From positions 15,582-79,581 of the forward strand of contig CAZSBF010000003.1 in the NCBI GenBank assembly GCA_964605185.1: 64,000 bases of DNA, written 5' to 3'. Positions 10,495-19,781 of this stretch are shown in pieces (positions within the stretch are counted from its first letter, which is position 1; every line of letters starts with the position of its first letter). Under the pieces are notes generated by a model that worked only from the letters and a program-made list of their open reading frames with translations, did not search any database and had not been told where the DNA came from. The stretch comes from JACRIM01 sp964605185. GTDB taxonomy: Bacteria; Planctomycetota; Phycisphaerae; UBA1845; UTPLA1. The position numbers and the translations under genes were made by a program.

Positions 10495-10729
10495 CTGTGA
10501 AGTTCGCCACCCGTATTGACATATAAAACGTACAAGTTGGCCAATAAGATTTGATTTTCCGGGGTCTATTTCGTAGGTTAAGTAGGGGTAGTCCTGTAGA
10601 GTAGGTTGCTGGAGCGAATGAGCGGCGCTCCGCGGGGGGGCGGCAATCTTAGTGATCCTTAGTTCCGCTCTGGGAACCTGAGTCGCGGCGCGCCCTATTA
10701 GGGAGCGCCGTGGCCGGAGTGGGAACCGG
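10495..10729 (+). other. leader of beta-helix gene, with small inverted repeats
   Basis: The stretch contains GTTCC-GCTCT-GGGAAC-like and GGCGC-GCCCTATTAGGGA-GCGCC inverted repeats close to the start codon, and a TTGACA near 10517 with no matching -10 at normal spacing. No gene is apparent. The hairpins lie in the likely 5' leader and might affect translation, but nothing recognisable is present. Confidence 0.4.
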
Positions 10730-12520
10730 ATGTCGTCTCCCTTTCGAGCACCCAGCGTCGCTCTCTCCGCGCTTCTTGCGTTTGGATTTGGCTCGCTTTC
10801 CGTGCTGGAGGGGAGCACGTTTTTCGTCGATCCGACCGCCACGGGGCTGAATAACGGGACCAGTTGGAGCGACGCATTTACGGACCTTCAATCGATCCTC
10901 CCGGTGGCACCGTCCGGGTCAGAGATTCGTGTGGCCGGCGGCGTCTATCGGCCGGATTCGAATAGCAACAATCGCACGTTGGCCTTCCATCTTCGCAACG
11001 GCATTACCTTAAAGGGCGGTTACGCCGGCTTGTCGCAGCCGAATCCTGATTTGCGCGACCCCCTCCTTTTCGTGAGCGCGCTGGACGGCGATATCGGCCT
11101 CAAGGGCGGGTCAGGCGACAACTCTCATCATGTGGTGGCGGCGATCGGCGTGGATGCGAGCGCGGTGCTCGATGGATTCACGATTCGTCGCGGCGTGGCG
11201 GATGGCGGATTTCCGTTTGATCGCGGAGGCGGGATCTATATCTCGACGGCAAGTCCGACCATCGTTGCCTGCGTGGTCTCATCCAATATGACATCGTCCA
11301 ACGGCGGCGGTGTGGACGTTTCCAGCAATTCCAATCCGAGCTTCACGAATTGCAGCTTTGCGAACAACACCACAACGGGAAACGGTGGCGGTTTGTTCAG
11401 TAATGGCGGTACTCCGATGCTCGTGAATTGCCTGTTCAGCAATAACTCGGCCGACGTCAACGGCGGCGGAGTGAGCATTCTGAATGGTGTTGCGACAGTC
11501 ACCAATTGCGAGTTCGCACTGAACCTCGGGGTGATCGCCGGTGGCGGGCTGTATCTGCAGAACTCGGGATCGCAGGTCACCGGATGCAGCTTCCACGATA
11601 ACGTGGTCCTCAATTCAAGCGTGACGTTTAACGACGGCGGCGGAGCGATTCTGAACAAGACCGGCACTCCGATGATCAAAGGGTGTGTGTTTCACAACAA
11701 CACCTCAAGCGATGACGGTGGCGCCATCCTCAGCACCGGTGGTTCGCCGACAATCGTCGGATGTCTGTTTGGCAACAACATTGCCGCCGATTTTGGCGGG
11801 GCGATTTACAGCGGTGGCGGGAGCATCACCGTTCTGAATTCAGTGCTAACCGGCAATCGGGCATTGGATAATGGCGGAGCGATCTACACATCGATGACAA
11901 ACGCAAACATCGGTAGCTGCACGCTTGTTTCAAATCAGGGAAACGTTTTGGCAGGAGGGATTCAGGTCAACGGCGGTCAGCTCACGTTGAATCAGTCCAT
12001 CGTCTGGGCCAATCATGACCTGAACGGCTGGACGGAGGGTGCCCAGATTACAATCGGCGGCGCGGCTTGGATGCTTCGCTTCAATTGCGTGATGGGGTGG
12101 TCGGGGGCACTTGGCGGAGTGTCGAATTTTTCGACGCCGCCGCAGATGGCCGACGCCGATGGCGTGGACAATGTGTATGGAACGATTGACGACGATGTAC
12201 ACCTCTTGCCGTCGTCGCCGTGCATCAACACGGGGGATCCCCTGTTCATCGGGCCACCGTCCGATACGGATTTCGAGGGACAGGCGCGGGTCATGGGGTG
12301 CCGACTTGATGTCGGTGCGGATGAATATGTCACGGGATTGCCGAACACGGGCGACGTAAACGGCGACGGCGTCGTCGACGGGCTGGATATTTCGCTCTTC
12401 ACCAAGGCAATGCTGGGCACGGCTCCTTCTGCGGTGAACTGCGTCGCGGATATCAACGCCGATTTGACGGTAGACGACATCGATCTCTCGCTGTTCCTTG
12501 GCCTTACGCTAACTCCCTAA
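10730..12520 (+). CDS. exported right-handed beta-helix protein with dockerin-like end
   Basis: A 596-residue secreted protein. Residues 1-30 form a signal-like leader (SVALSALLAFGFGSLSVLEG). The following stretch FFVDPTATGLNNGTSWSDAFTDLQ is the usual opening of polymorphic outer-membrane/beta-helix proteins. Residues 150-430 contain repeated rungs with 'NGGGV', 'NNTSSDDGGAI' and 'DFGGAIYSGGG' patterns and regular Cys-(Val/Leu)-F motifs, as in parallel beta-helices. The C-terminus has two calcium-loop repeats, GDVNGDGVVDGLDISLF and ADINADLTVDDIDLSLF, as in type I dockerins. In planctomycetes such tails are common on exported proteins. Its target is unknown. Confidence 0.85.
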   Translation: MSSPFRAPSVALSALLAFGFGSLSVLEGSTFFVDPTATGLNNGTSWSDAFTDLQSILPVAPSGSEIRVAGGVYRPDSNSNNRTLAFHLRNGITLKGGYAGLSQPNPDLRDPLLFVSALDGDIGLKGGSGDNSHHVVAAIGVDASAVLDGFTIRRGVADGGFPFDRGGGIYISTASPTIVACVVSSNMTSSNGGGVDVSSNSNPSFTNCSFANNTTTGNGGGLFSNGGTPMLVNCLFSNNSADVNGGGVSILNGVATVTNCEFALNLGVIAGGGLYLQNSGSQVTGCSFHDNVVLNSSVTFNDGGGAILNKTGTPMIKGCVFHNNTSSDDGGAILSTGGSPTIVGCLFGNNIAADFGGAIYSGGGSITVLNSVLTGNRALDNGGAIYTSMTNANIGSCTLVSNQGNVLAGGIQVNGGQLTLNQSIVWANHDLNGWTEGAQITIGGAAWMLRFNCVMGWSGALGGVSNFSTPPQMADADGVDNVYGTIDDDVHLLPSSPCINTGDPLFIGPPSDTDFEGQARVMGCRLDVGADEYVTGLPNTGDVNGDGVVDGLDISLFTKAMLGTAPSAVNCVADINADLTVDDIDLSLFLGLTLTP

Positions 12521-12618
12521 CGGGGCACCTGGCGATTCCATCCGGTCGCACCGAATCGACTATTATTATTTAGCGAGTCTTCGGAAATGGTTATTGAACG
12601 GCCTGTCGGAGGTTTTTC

Positions 12619-14223
12619 GTGATAGCGACTTATCGTGATCGGTTCGAAACATACGCTCGGGCCTGTGTGTTGCTTCTTGGGGCCTTTGGTCTGATTGCAA
12701 TTGGCAATCTCTCCGCGGATTCCTGCCGCGCGCAAGTGCCCGCGTCGCAGCCCGGCGCGGGGCCCGCGTTGGAGCCGATCAATCCCGTTCATGATTTAGG
12801 CAAGATCGTCGAAGGCACGAAAGTGACGCATCGCTTCACGTTTCGAAACGCGGGGACGATGCCGTTAGACATCATCCGTGTTGCGCCGGCGTGCGGGTGC
12901 ATGACGGTGGGAGAATTCACCAAGAGCGTCGGTGTCGGCCAGTCCGGCGGCGTGACGATCACGCTGGACACGTCGCGATTGTTGGGCGCGTTCATGAAAA
13001 CGGTGAACGTGGTCACAAACGACCCGACCACGGAGATTCACACCTTTACCGTGCGCGGCGACGGGCGGCGATTGGTGGAGGTCAGTCCGACGGTTGCGGC
13101 GTTCGGCCGAATCGTTGCCGATAAGACGCGGGAGGTCATCCTGACGGTCACGAACCGATGGGAACGGCCGATGACGATTTCAATCGGAGACATGCGGCGT
13201 GCGGCACCGTTTCAGGCGGAGCTTCTGGAGACGATTCCGGGGTTTGAGTATAAGCTTTGCGTTGTACTACGCCCGCCGTTCAAGGAAGGAACGCTGACCG
13301 GCCCCATTGAACTAATAACCAATGTCCCCGGGCAGGAAAAATTCACCGTCACCGTTTCAGCCGTTGCCCTGCCGAGGCTGGAGACGCTTCCCAACGCGTT
13401 GTATTACGGCGGCGCGGCAAGTGAAGCGAATGCAAAATCCGGCGACAAGGTCTTTGAGTTTCTGAATCACGGATCGAAGCCTGTCGCGGTGAAGGACGTG
13501 AAGTCCGATGACCCGGCGATCACCATTGTTCGCAAGGATGTCGAGCCGGGGTTTCTGTATCGGTTCCAAGTCCGGACGCCAAAGGACTATCACCCGCCGA
13601 CTGATGGAAAGATGATCACGCTTACCACGGATGATCCCGAACGGCCGAAGATTGAAGTGCCGGTTCGTCTCGTCGGCGCGACCAAGGCGCCGAGTTTCGT
13701 CGCGCCGGCATCCGCGGTGAAGCCCGCGACCACGCAGAAGGCCGAGGTGAAGCCGGTAATGGAACTGGTTGGCAAGCCGGCCCCGCAAGTTGCATTGACC
13801 ACGGGGATGGGAATGCCGGTGTCGAATGGCGAATTCGCCCGCTACCCGGCGACGGTATTGAATTTCGTTGCGCCCAACTGCCCGCATTGCAAGAAGCAGA
13901 TACCGTGGGTGGAGAAGGTCCGGGCTGATTATCAGGAGCGCGGTGTTCGGTTTGTGAATGTCGGTGAGACGATGGGGAACAAGTCGTTTACCTACGACGA
14001 AGCGATGGTGGTGATGAACCAAGTCGGCTCGCGGCTGGAGCTGGCCATGGATCCGGGGAACGCCAACGGAGTGCGCTACAAGATCACGAGCTTTCCCGCG
14101 ATGGTGATCGTCGGAAAGGATGGATCAGTGGCCGAGGCGCTGCCGGGGGCGCGCGACACGAACTCGGACAAGCTTCGCAAGACGCTCGACGGCCTGCTGG
14201 TGAAGGAAATGGGCGGGAAATAG
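12619..14223 (+). CDS. DUF1573 protein fused to TlpA-like thioredoxin domain
   Basis: A 534-residue exported fusion protein starting at GTG 12619. An N-terminal hydrophobic segment (ACVLLLGAFGLIAIGNL) looks like a signal or membrane anchor. Residues about 52-150 are a DUF1573 immunoglobulin-like domain (DLGKIVEGTKVTHRFTFRNAG...IIRVAPACGCMTV), and further such repeats follow. From about residue 395 comes a thioredoxin-like domain: GKPAPQVALTTG, then the redox site FVAPNCPHCKKQIPW, ending with the cis-proline region ITSFPAMVIVG. It may act in envelope disulfide chemistry, as TlpA/ResA proteins do. It follows the beta-helix gene on the same strand after 98 bases. Confidence 0.87.
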   Translation: MIATYRDRFETYARACVLLLGAFGLIAIGNLSADSCRAQVPASQPGAGPALEPINPVHDLGKIVEGTKVTHRFTFRNAGTMPLDIIRVAPACGCMTVGEFTKSVGVGQSGGVTITLDTSRLLGAFMKTVNVVTNDPTTEIHTFTVRGDGRRLVEVSPTVAAFGRIVADKTREVILTVTNRWERPMTISIGDMRRAAPFQAELLETIPGFEYKLCVVLRPPFKEGTLTGPIELITNVPGQEKFTVTVSAVALPRLETLPNALYYGGAASEANAKSGDKVFEFLNHGSKPVAVKDVKSDDPAITIVRKDVEPGFLYRFQVRTPKDYHPPTDGKMITLTTDDPERPKIEVPVRLVGATKAPSFVAPASAVKPATTQKAEVKPVMELVGKPAPQVALTTGMGMPVSNGEFARYPATVLNFVAPNCPHCKKQIPWVEKVRADYQERGVRFVNVGETMGNKSFTYDEAMVVMNQVGSRLELAMDPGNANGVRYKITSFPAMVIVGKDGSVAEALPGARDTNSDKLRKTLDGLLVKEMGGK

Positions 14224-14228
14224 CGGCC

Positions 14229-14936
14229 TTAGCCGACGCCGAAGTCGGTGTTGTGCCAGAGCACGTTGATGTTCGGCTCGTTCTCCAGCGAGGCAAACTC
14301 TTCTCGGAACCACGCCTTGATCTGGTCGTCCATCAGCCCCTCGGATAGCCGATTCTCCGTGAAGAGATTGATGATTCCATATTTGAACTTCGTCAGCATC
14401 AGGTCCACATCGCGCCGAATAATTTCGCGCGTCTGGCCGCGAAAGCCGACCATTAGGCAGATTGAATCCGTGAGCGCGGCGACCTCATCCGGGCTGTCCC
14501 ACTTCATGCTTTTGTTGAGCACGACGTTTCGCAGCTGGTCGTCGAAGGTTTCCACGCCGAGGAACAGGTGCGTCGGCACCTCGAAGAACGCGCGCGTCTG
14601 GGCATAGTCTTTGCGGTAGGCCCAGTAGGATTCGGTCCAGAACTCGGTGATGCCGCGTTGTTTCATCAGGTCGCGGATTTGCTCCTGCAGGAAGCGCGGC
14701 AGCTCTTGAATCGACCCGCTGTTGATCACCTGCAGACGGCCGAACTCGCCCGTGACCTTTGCCAATTCTTCATGTGCGACCTGGCGAATCTGCGCCTGAT
14801 CGGTGGTGTTGTCATCGATGTAGTCGCAAAAGGTGCAGCGGCTCCACACGCACGGCAGCCCCTTGAGCAGGACGACCTCGCGCGGATTCTTGCCGAGATA
14901 CTTTGCGTAGCGGACAAGGCCCATGCGGCCTATCAT
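14229..14936 (-). CDS. radical SAM family protein with CX4CX2C motif
   Basis: About 235 residues. GLPCVWSRCTFCDY near the N-terminus gives an iron-sulfur binding motif with spacing CX4CX2C instead of the usual CX3CX2C. Other family-like segments are VTGEFGRLQVINSGSIQEL, THLFLGVETFDDQLRNVVLNKSM and the terminal NVLWHNTDFGVG. Similar small radical SAM proteins occur in clostridia, some near queuosine-salvage genes as far as I remember, but that link is not shown here. The frame is open to an ATG at 14975; ATG 14936 (MIGRMGLVRYAKYLGKNP) or 14924 fits better because homologs as I recall begin there and it leaves room for the divergent gene. Confidence 0.72.
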   Translation of the reverse strand: MIGRMGLVRYAKYLGKNPREVVLLKGLPCVWSRCTFCDYIDDNTTDQAQIRQVAHEELAKVTGEFGRLQVINSGSIQELPRFLQEQIRDLMKQRGITEFWTESYWAYRKDYAQTRAFFEVPTHLFLGVETFDDQLRNVVLNKSMKWDSPDEVAALTDSICLMVGFRGQTREIIRRDVDLMLTKFKYGIINLFTENRLSEGLMDDQIKAWFREEFASLENEPNINVLWHNTDFGVG

Positions 14937-14964
14937 AATGCAACCACACAGGGCATTCCACGCG

Positions 14965-16830
14965 ATGTCATCCACAGGCGATCAGCCAATTTCCATCCTC
15001 GATGCACAAACGACGACGCAGGAGCGAGTAGCGTCCGTTGTCGCGAGCGACATCGCGGCGCGGCAGCCGGTGCTGACGGATTTCGTCGACGTGGAGACGC
15101 TGCAACTCCTGCAGGACGGCTTCGCCGCATTGACCGGCATCTCCACGAGCATTCGCGATGCGGCGGGGAACCCGCTTACGCGTGCGTCGGCCCGTTCGGA
15201 GTTCTGCGATCTTGTCGGTTCGACGGCATCCGGCGCGGAGGCCTGCCGAATGAGCCACGCCAACGCATCGGCCGTCGTGCGCGGCGAGGAGCGGCCCTGC
15301 CATCATGAATGCCACGCGGGCTTGTCGCAATTTGTGGCGCCGATCGTGGTGCAGGGGCATCATCTCGGGACGATCATCATCGGGGACCGGCCGGCCAAAC
15401 CGTTGACGAAGCTGGGAATGAGCACGCTGGCACAGACGCACGGTTTTTCCGCCGATGCCCTGTCGCGCGCGGCGAAGGCGCTGGATCCGTGGGATGAATC
15501 GGCGATGTCCGCGGCCGCGGCGTTTGTGCATCAGTTGGCCAGCACGATTGCCCAGCTTTGCTATCAGTCGTTTCAGTTGCAGCGGCGCATTGATGAGTTG
15601 GCGACCGTCTACGACATCGCGGCGATGCTGACCAGCAAGGCGAGTCTTCAGGAAATCCTCGACATGGCCACGCGGCAGCTTGTCGAGACGATGCATCTGA
15701 AGGCGGCCAGTCTGCGGCTCGTCGATGAAGACACCGGCGAACTCAAACTTAAGTCCGTCGCGAATCTCTCGCCGAAATATCTGGGCAAGGGGCCGGTGCG
15801 TCTGGCGGACAGCGCGATTGATCGATCCGCGTTGGAAGGCAAGACGGTCTATGTGGAAGACTGCCGCACCGATCCGCGCATTATCTACAAACGAATGGCC
15901 CGCGAAGAAGGATTGGGCAGCGCGCTAGTGACGGCTGTTGCGTTTCGCGGCAAGCGCGTCGGCGTGCTGTGGGCCTACATGGGTGATCGGCATGCGTTCT
16001 CGCCGTTTGATGTGTCGCTCCTGGAGGCGATTGCATCGCAGCTCGCCGGTGCGGTGATCAACGCCCGGCTGCGCACCGAGGTGCGCGAGGCCGAACAGCT
16101 CGAGCGACAGGTCAAGCACGCAGCCGACGTGCAGCGGCGCATGATTCCCGCGCGGCCGCCCGGGAATCCGCGATTTCAGTTTGGCTGCATCTATCAGCCC
16201 AGTCACGAACTCGGCGGCGATTTCTACGACTTCATCGAGTTCGACAACGGCGATGTGGGCCTGGTCGTGGCCGACGTGGTGGGCAAGGGAATCCCCGCGT
16301 CATTGATGATGGCCAGCGCCCGCTCTGCGCTGCGCTCGCACGCGCGGCGCGTGACGGACATGGGCGAGATCATGCAATCGGTGAATCGTCGGCTGCACCA
16401 CGACACGCTGCCAAGCGAATTCGCGACGGCGTTTTATGTGGAGCTTGCGGCCGATGGGTCGCACGCGAAGTATTGCAACGCCGGGCACGAGCCGCTGCTC
16501 TTACTTCGGCGCGGGGAATTGCATGAATACGACGTCGGCGGCATGGCGCTGGGTATTGACCCGGATGAGCCGTACCCATGTGAGGAGATCAAGCTTGAGC
16601 GTGAGGACGTGCTGCTGCTCTTCACCGACGGCGTGACGGAGGCGCGCGACTTCCACGACAAGGCATACGGCCGAAACCGGCTGCACCAGTCGCTGCGTCT
16701 GCACGGTTCGATCGCGCCGGATATCCCGGTGGAGTTCATCGCGAAGCAGGTTCTGTGGGATGTACGCCGCTTCGTCGGCCTTGCGCCGCAGGGGGATGAC
16801 ATTACGATTGTGGTGGTGCGGGTGAAGTAG
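14965..16830 (+). CDS. PocR-GAF-PP2C phosphatase signalling protein
   Basis: About 621 residues from ATG 14965. Residues 40-195 form a PocR-type sensor (EFCDLVG, CRMSHANA, PCHHECHAGLSQFVAPIV, LGTIIIGDRP). Residues about 210-380 are a GAF domain (DELATVYDIAAMLTSKASLQEILDMA). The C-terminal half is a SpoIIE/RsbU-type PP2C serine phosphatase with intact metal motifs: GGDFYDFIEF, VVADVVGKGIPASLMM, YCNAGHEPLLLL, LLFTDGVTEARDF and GDDITIVVVRV. Such proteins dephosphorylate anti-sigma-factor antagonists in response to a ligand. No partner-switch genes are adjacent. Start is chosen to avoid overlap with the divergent radical SAM gene; upstream in-frame ATGs exist at 14923 and 14938. Confidence 0.9.
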   Translation: MSSTGDQPISILDAQTTTQERVASVVASDIAARQPVLTDFVDVETLQLLQDGFAALTGISTSIRDAAGNPLTRASARSEFCDLVGSTASGAEACRMSHANASAVVRGEERPCHHECHAGLSQFVAPIVVQGHHLGTIIIGDRPAKPLTKLGMSTLAQTHGFSADALSRAAKALDPWDESAMSAAAAFVHQLASTIAQLCYQSFQLQRRIDELATVYDIAAMLTSKASLQEILDMATRQLVETMHLKAASLRLVDEDTGELKLKSVANLSPKYLGKGPVRLADSAIDRSALEGKTVYVEDCRTDPRIIYKRMAREEGLGSALVTAVAFRGKRVGVLWAYMGDRHAFSPFDVSLLEAIASQLAGAVINARLRTEVREAEQLERQVKHAADVQRRMIPARPPGNPRFQFGCIYQPSHELGGDFYDFIEFDNGDVGLVVADVVGKGIPASLMMASARSALRSHARRVTDMGEIMQSVNRRLHHDTLPSEFATAFYVELAADGSHAKYCNAGHEPLLLLRRGELHEYDVGGMALGIDPDEPYPCEEIKLEREDVLLLFTDGVTEARDFHDKAYGRNRLHQSLRLHGSIAPDIPVEFIAKQVLWDVRRFVGLAPQGDDITIVVVRVK

Positions 16831-16839
16831 GGGCCCGTT

Positions 16840-18219
16840 TCATTCGCCGCGAGGCTTGCTCATCGCACTCGGCGTGTCTTGCACGGGCCAGAAAACGTAA
16901 TCGCCGCCGCCTTCGCTTTCGCCCCACTTGGGATCGTGGCGGCCGTTGTCGTCTTTGCCGTCGGCTGCAATTGAATAGAGCAATGGGCCTTTGGGGGTGA
17001 GCTTGTAGATGAAATCTCTATCTGAATAGGGGTCAATTCGGAGCGTCGCAAGGTCTTCGATCTTGAGGTTGTCGAGCTTGGCCGGCCACGCTTTCGATTT
17101 GTATTTGTGTTCGTAGACGGCAAGCACAAGCATAGTTGCCCGTCGCTGGACCTCAGATCGCAGGATTAATTCGAAGGCGCGGGAGTAGTCAACCAGCATC
17201 ACTTTTAGGAATGCGTTTTGCTGTTTTTCCGGTGTGAATTCATCACGCAACTGTCTGAGTGTCAGCAGTTGCTTTCGAAGGGGCTGTATTTGGAGGGCAG
17301 ACCTCACCTTCGGGAAATAGCTTTCGATTGTGTCAAGTGTTTCCTGGGGATCGATCGGGTGCCCAACTTCCTTGTTCATGCTCGGTGGCCATGTGTCAAC
17401 TGTTTTGCAAAAGGACTTCCACTGCTTCAGGTCCAACTCGCCGTTCTTACAGATAGACTGAAGCACGTCCAACACAAATCCCCATTCGAGCACCACTGTG
17501 TCATCCAATCGGGGCATACCGGGGTCGCACTTTCGCAAAGTAGTAATGACTCGGCTGGTCGTACCATGGTCGAACATGCCCACATAAGATGCCGAACAAG
17601 CTTGCTGATAGACCATGCTTTGTTCAGCGGCGGACGCAAACTGGAACATTAGATTCGGCGAGTGACTGAATTGCCTGGCGTTTGCGAAGATCGTATGCCA
17701 GTTGGCGAACATCCCTTCGACTTGATGGTCATCGCGCATCCAGCCCTGAACGATGAGTGACTTACAAATCGTTCGACTGGAGCCCAGCGATGGAAGTTGG
17801 ATTTCCAACAATGACTTCGATTTCGCGTCGCGTACCTGCCAGAAATGTTTTCGTTCGGTCGCGCTCTTAAACAATTGGAAGTGCGTTTCATTCTGGTCCA
17901 GGTAAGCTTTGAGATCAGGAAACTCGCTGGGATCCCACGGTCCCTTCATCGCGTCATTGAACTGTGCCTCGACATCGTCTTGTGGTCCATGAAACCCATC
18001 CTTTCCTTCGGCCGACAGCTTTTGATAGAGTTCGAGCGCGTTGTTGTTTTTTCCTCTGCTAACAAGCTCGTCGTACCACCCCAGATAATCTACATGCTTG
18101 TCGAATGTCAGCGGTGGGGGGCGATCGGCATCGTCCGCGAGGCTGAGGGTCTTGCACGTGAAAGTGAATAGGATCGCTATTGCGTAGTGAACCGAATTGG
18201 AAGTAATGCGATTCGCCAT
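16840..18219 (-). CDS. exported protein of unknown function, tandem paralog A
   Basis: About 459 residues from ATG 18219 (MANRITSNSVHYAIAILFTFTCKTLSLADD), with a signal peptide ending near LSLA. I do not recognise a domain. The body is helical and resembles its neighbour in layout: an early FDKHVDYLGWYDELV segment matches HLADYLAWYKSRLP next door, and both end with RHDPKWGESEGGGDYVFWPVQD. The frame is open further upstream to 18477 but that part covers an inverted repeat and is arginine-rich, so it is not counted. Base composition is lower in GC than the ribosomal genes nearby. Confidence 0.7.
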   Translation of the reverse strand: MANRITSNSVHYAIAILFTFTCKTLSLADDADRPPPLTFDKHVDYLGWYDELVSRGKNNNALELYQKLSAEGKDGFHGPQDDVEAQFNDAMKGPWDPSEFPDLKAYLDQNETHFQLFKSATERKHFWQVRDAKSKSLLEIQLPSLGSSRTICKSLIVQGWMRDDHQVEGMFANWHTIFANARQFSHSPNLMFQFASAAEQSMVYQQACSASYVGMFDHGTTSRVITTLRKCDPGMPRLDDTVVLEWGFVLDVLQSICKNGELDLKQWKSFCKTVDTWPPSMNKEVGHPIDPQETLDTIESYFPKVRSALQIQPLRKQLLTLRQLRDEFTPEKQQNAFLKVMLVDYSRAFELILRSEVQRRATMLVLAVYEHKYKSKAWPAKLDNLKIEDLATLRIDPYSDRDFIYKLTPKGPLLYSIAADGKDDNGRHDPKWGESEGGGDYVFWPVQDTPSAMSKPRGE

Positions 18220-18251
18220 TTGTCGTTCCGAGACTGTTCCAATTGTAGTAA
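18217..18251 (-). promoter_or_regulatory. leader shared by tandem paralogs, copy A
   Basis: The 35 bases ending at the start codon match the same interval upstream of paralog B at 27 positions, including GGAACGACAAATG against GGAGCGACAAATG. The shared block probably contains the ribosome site and the -10 region. Confidence 0.6.
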
Positions 18252-18303
18252 CTAGGCGGCCACGCGGCACTCCGTCGCTCCTGCCGGGGCTGAGTCGCGT
18301 CCG

Positions 18304-18360
18304 TTTTGACTCCACGGGCTTGCGCCCGTGGCTACGGTCCGTCGTCCCTTCGGGACTTGC
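18304..18360. repeat. inverted-repeat element between the paralogs
   Basis: CCACGGGC (18312-18319), loop TTGC, GCCCGTGG (18324-18331) forms a perfect 8-base stem, followed by GTCCC-TTC-GGGAC (18344-18356). Stretches of this kind are, in my experience, dispersed in planctomycete genomes, but I cannot count copies here. It lies between the end of paralog B and the leader of paralog A, so it may mark a duplication joint. Confidence 0.5.
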
Positions 18361-18392
18361 ATAGCGCGACACGTCGTGACGAAGAACACAAC

Positions 18393-19781
18393 TTATCTGC
18401 TCGGCTGGCTTGTTGCGCCCGCCGCGTCCTGTACCGGCCAGAAGACATAGTCGCCGCCGCCTTCGCTTTCGCCCCATTTGGGATCGTGGCGGCCACCATT
18501 ATCTTGTCCATCAAAGCCGATTGAATACAGCCGAAAGCCCTTTTCGTTGGCTTGATAGGCGAACTTCTTTTCCGAAAACGGATCCGTAGTCCATTCCTCG
18601 GGTAAGTGGAACTCGCGAAGTTGATCGGGAAGTTCACTGTATCGATATGCCTGACGAATCGACAACGTGACAAGTGTCGCCCTGTATTCCGTAACCTCCC
18701 TCAACCATGCTCGATAAATAGTTGCCATGATGCTCACATGGCTTGGACCAAGAAGTGAGTCTGCGGTTCTTGCTGACAAGTGCATGGCGTACTCGTTTAT
18801 CCGTAGAAACGTTTCCAGAGCTGGTCGTCCACGAGTGAGAGCGATCAGGTGAGCGTATGTCTCATCGAAGTATTCGGCGGCTTCATAAGGCGACGGATCG
18901 CGAAGTGACGCAAGTTCTGGGATTCGTTCCAAGTACTTGTAATTGTATTTTCCATCGAACAAGAGGAATCCGGGTTCAATTGCCTCCCCGTAAGTTACCA
19001 AACTTCCATTCTTGTAGGCGAGCGGAATCGCCTCCAAGACCATCGCCCATTCTATTTCGATGGGTAATGTGTCAAATTGGGGGCAGGGCGGATAGAGCAA
19101 GGTTGCGCTCAGAGCGCGTCCAATGTGAATTGGGTCAATTACATCGTCCTGTGCGGCTTTGCGCCACATTTGCCAGACTCGGCTTCGAATACTATGCGCA
19201 GTTAAGCGTCCGATGATAGACAAGGACTGACTTAGGTGTCGTGCAAGTCGCAATGCAATCTCACCATTATCGACCATTCGATCTTTTTGTTTAGCACCAG
19301 TGCGCATCGAATCGCAAATCAACAATTTGCTTGCAATTCTCAATGGTGTTAACAAGCTGAGTTTCGTGGATGAGATTGACCACGCATCCTCATCGGGCGA
19401 TTGCCAACAGTCTGGGATCGACGACGCGCTTGCATAAAGGGCCAGCGTTCCGGCGCGTTTTTCAAGAAATTCAACAATTCTTGGATGATCTTGTGCGTCC
19501 CATGCGTCAACCTGACAACTCTGGAATTCAGCCTCAATGTCGCTCGGTATTTGTGAGAACGACCATTCGCCGTTTACGAGTGGGTCGAGTGGTTTGTACT
19601 TATCCGCTGCGTTGCGACGCCCATCGTGCGGAAGTCGCGATTTGTACCACGCGAGATAGTCAGCAAGGTGATTGGGATCATACTTAGGTGGTCGAGTCGA
19701 ATTGGTAGCCACACAGCTTGGCAGGCAAAGAACTAACAGTGCGGTCGCTGACGCAAATAGAGTCTTGTCCCGTCGGCCCAT
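18393..19781 (-). CDS. lipoprotein of unknown function, tandem paralog B
   Basis: About 462 residues from ATG 19781 (MGRRDKTLFASATALLVLCLPSCVATN). The LCLPSC sequence is a lipobox, so it is predicted to be a lipoprotein. No domain is recognised. Over the body identity with paralog A is low, but the C-terminal block (NGGRHDPKWGESEGGG and DYVFWPVQD) is nearly the same in protein and DNA, suggesting selection or recent gene conversion on that tail. It is divergent from the EF-G gene, from which it is separated by 53 bases. Confidence 0.72.
   Translation of the reverse strand: MGRRDKTLFASATALLVLCLPSCVATNSTRPPKYDPNHLADYLAWYKSRLPHDGRRNAADKYKPLDPLVNGEWSFSQIPSDIEAEFQSCQVDAWDAQDHPRIVEFLEKRAGTLALYASASSIPDCWQSPDEDAWSISSTKLSLLTPLRIASKLLICDSMRTGAKQKDRMVDNGEIALRLARHLSQSLSIIGRLTAHSIRSRVWQMWRKAAQDDVIDPIHIGRALSATLLYPPCPQFDTLPIEIEWAMVLEAIPLAYKNGSLVTYGEAIEPGFLLFDGKYNYKYLERIPELASLRDPSPYEAAEYFDETYAHLIALTRGRPALETFLRINEYAMHLSARTADSLLGPSHVSIMATIYRAWLREVTEYRATLVTLSIRQAYRYSELPDQLREFHLPEEWTTDPFSEKKFAYQANEKGFRLYSIGFDGQDNGGRHDPKWGESEGGGDYVFWPVQDAAGATSQPSR

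Noticed and set aside
18220..18477. N-terminal extension of paralog A
   Set aside because: It crosses an inverted repeat and is Arg-rich; ATG 18219 is followed by a signal peptide and preceded by the shared leader.
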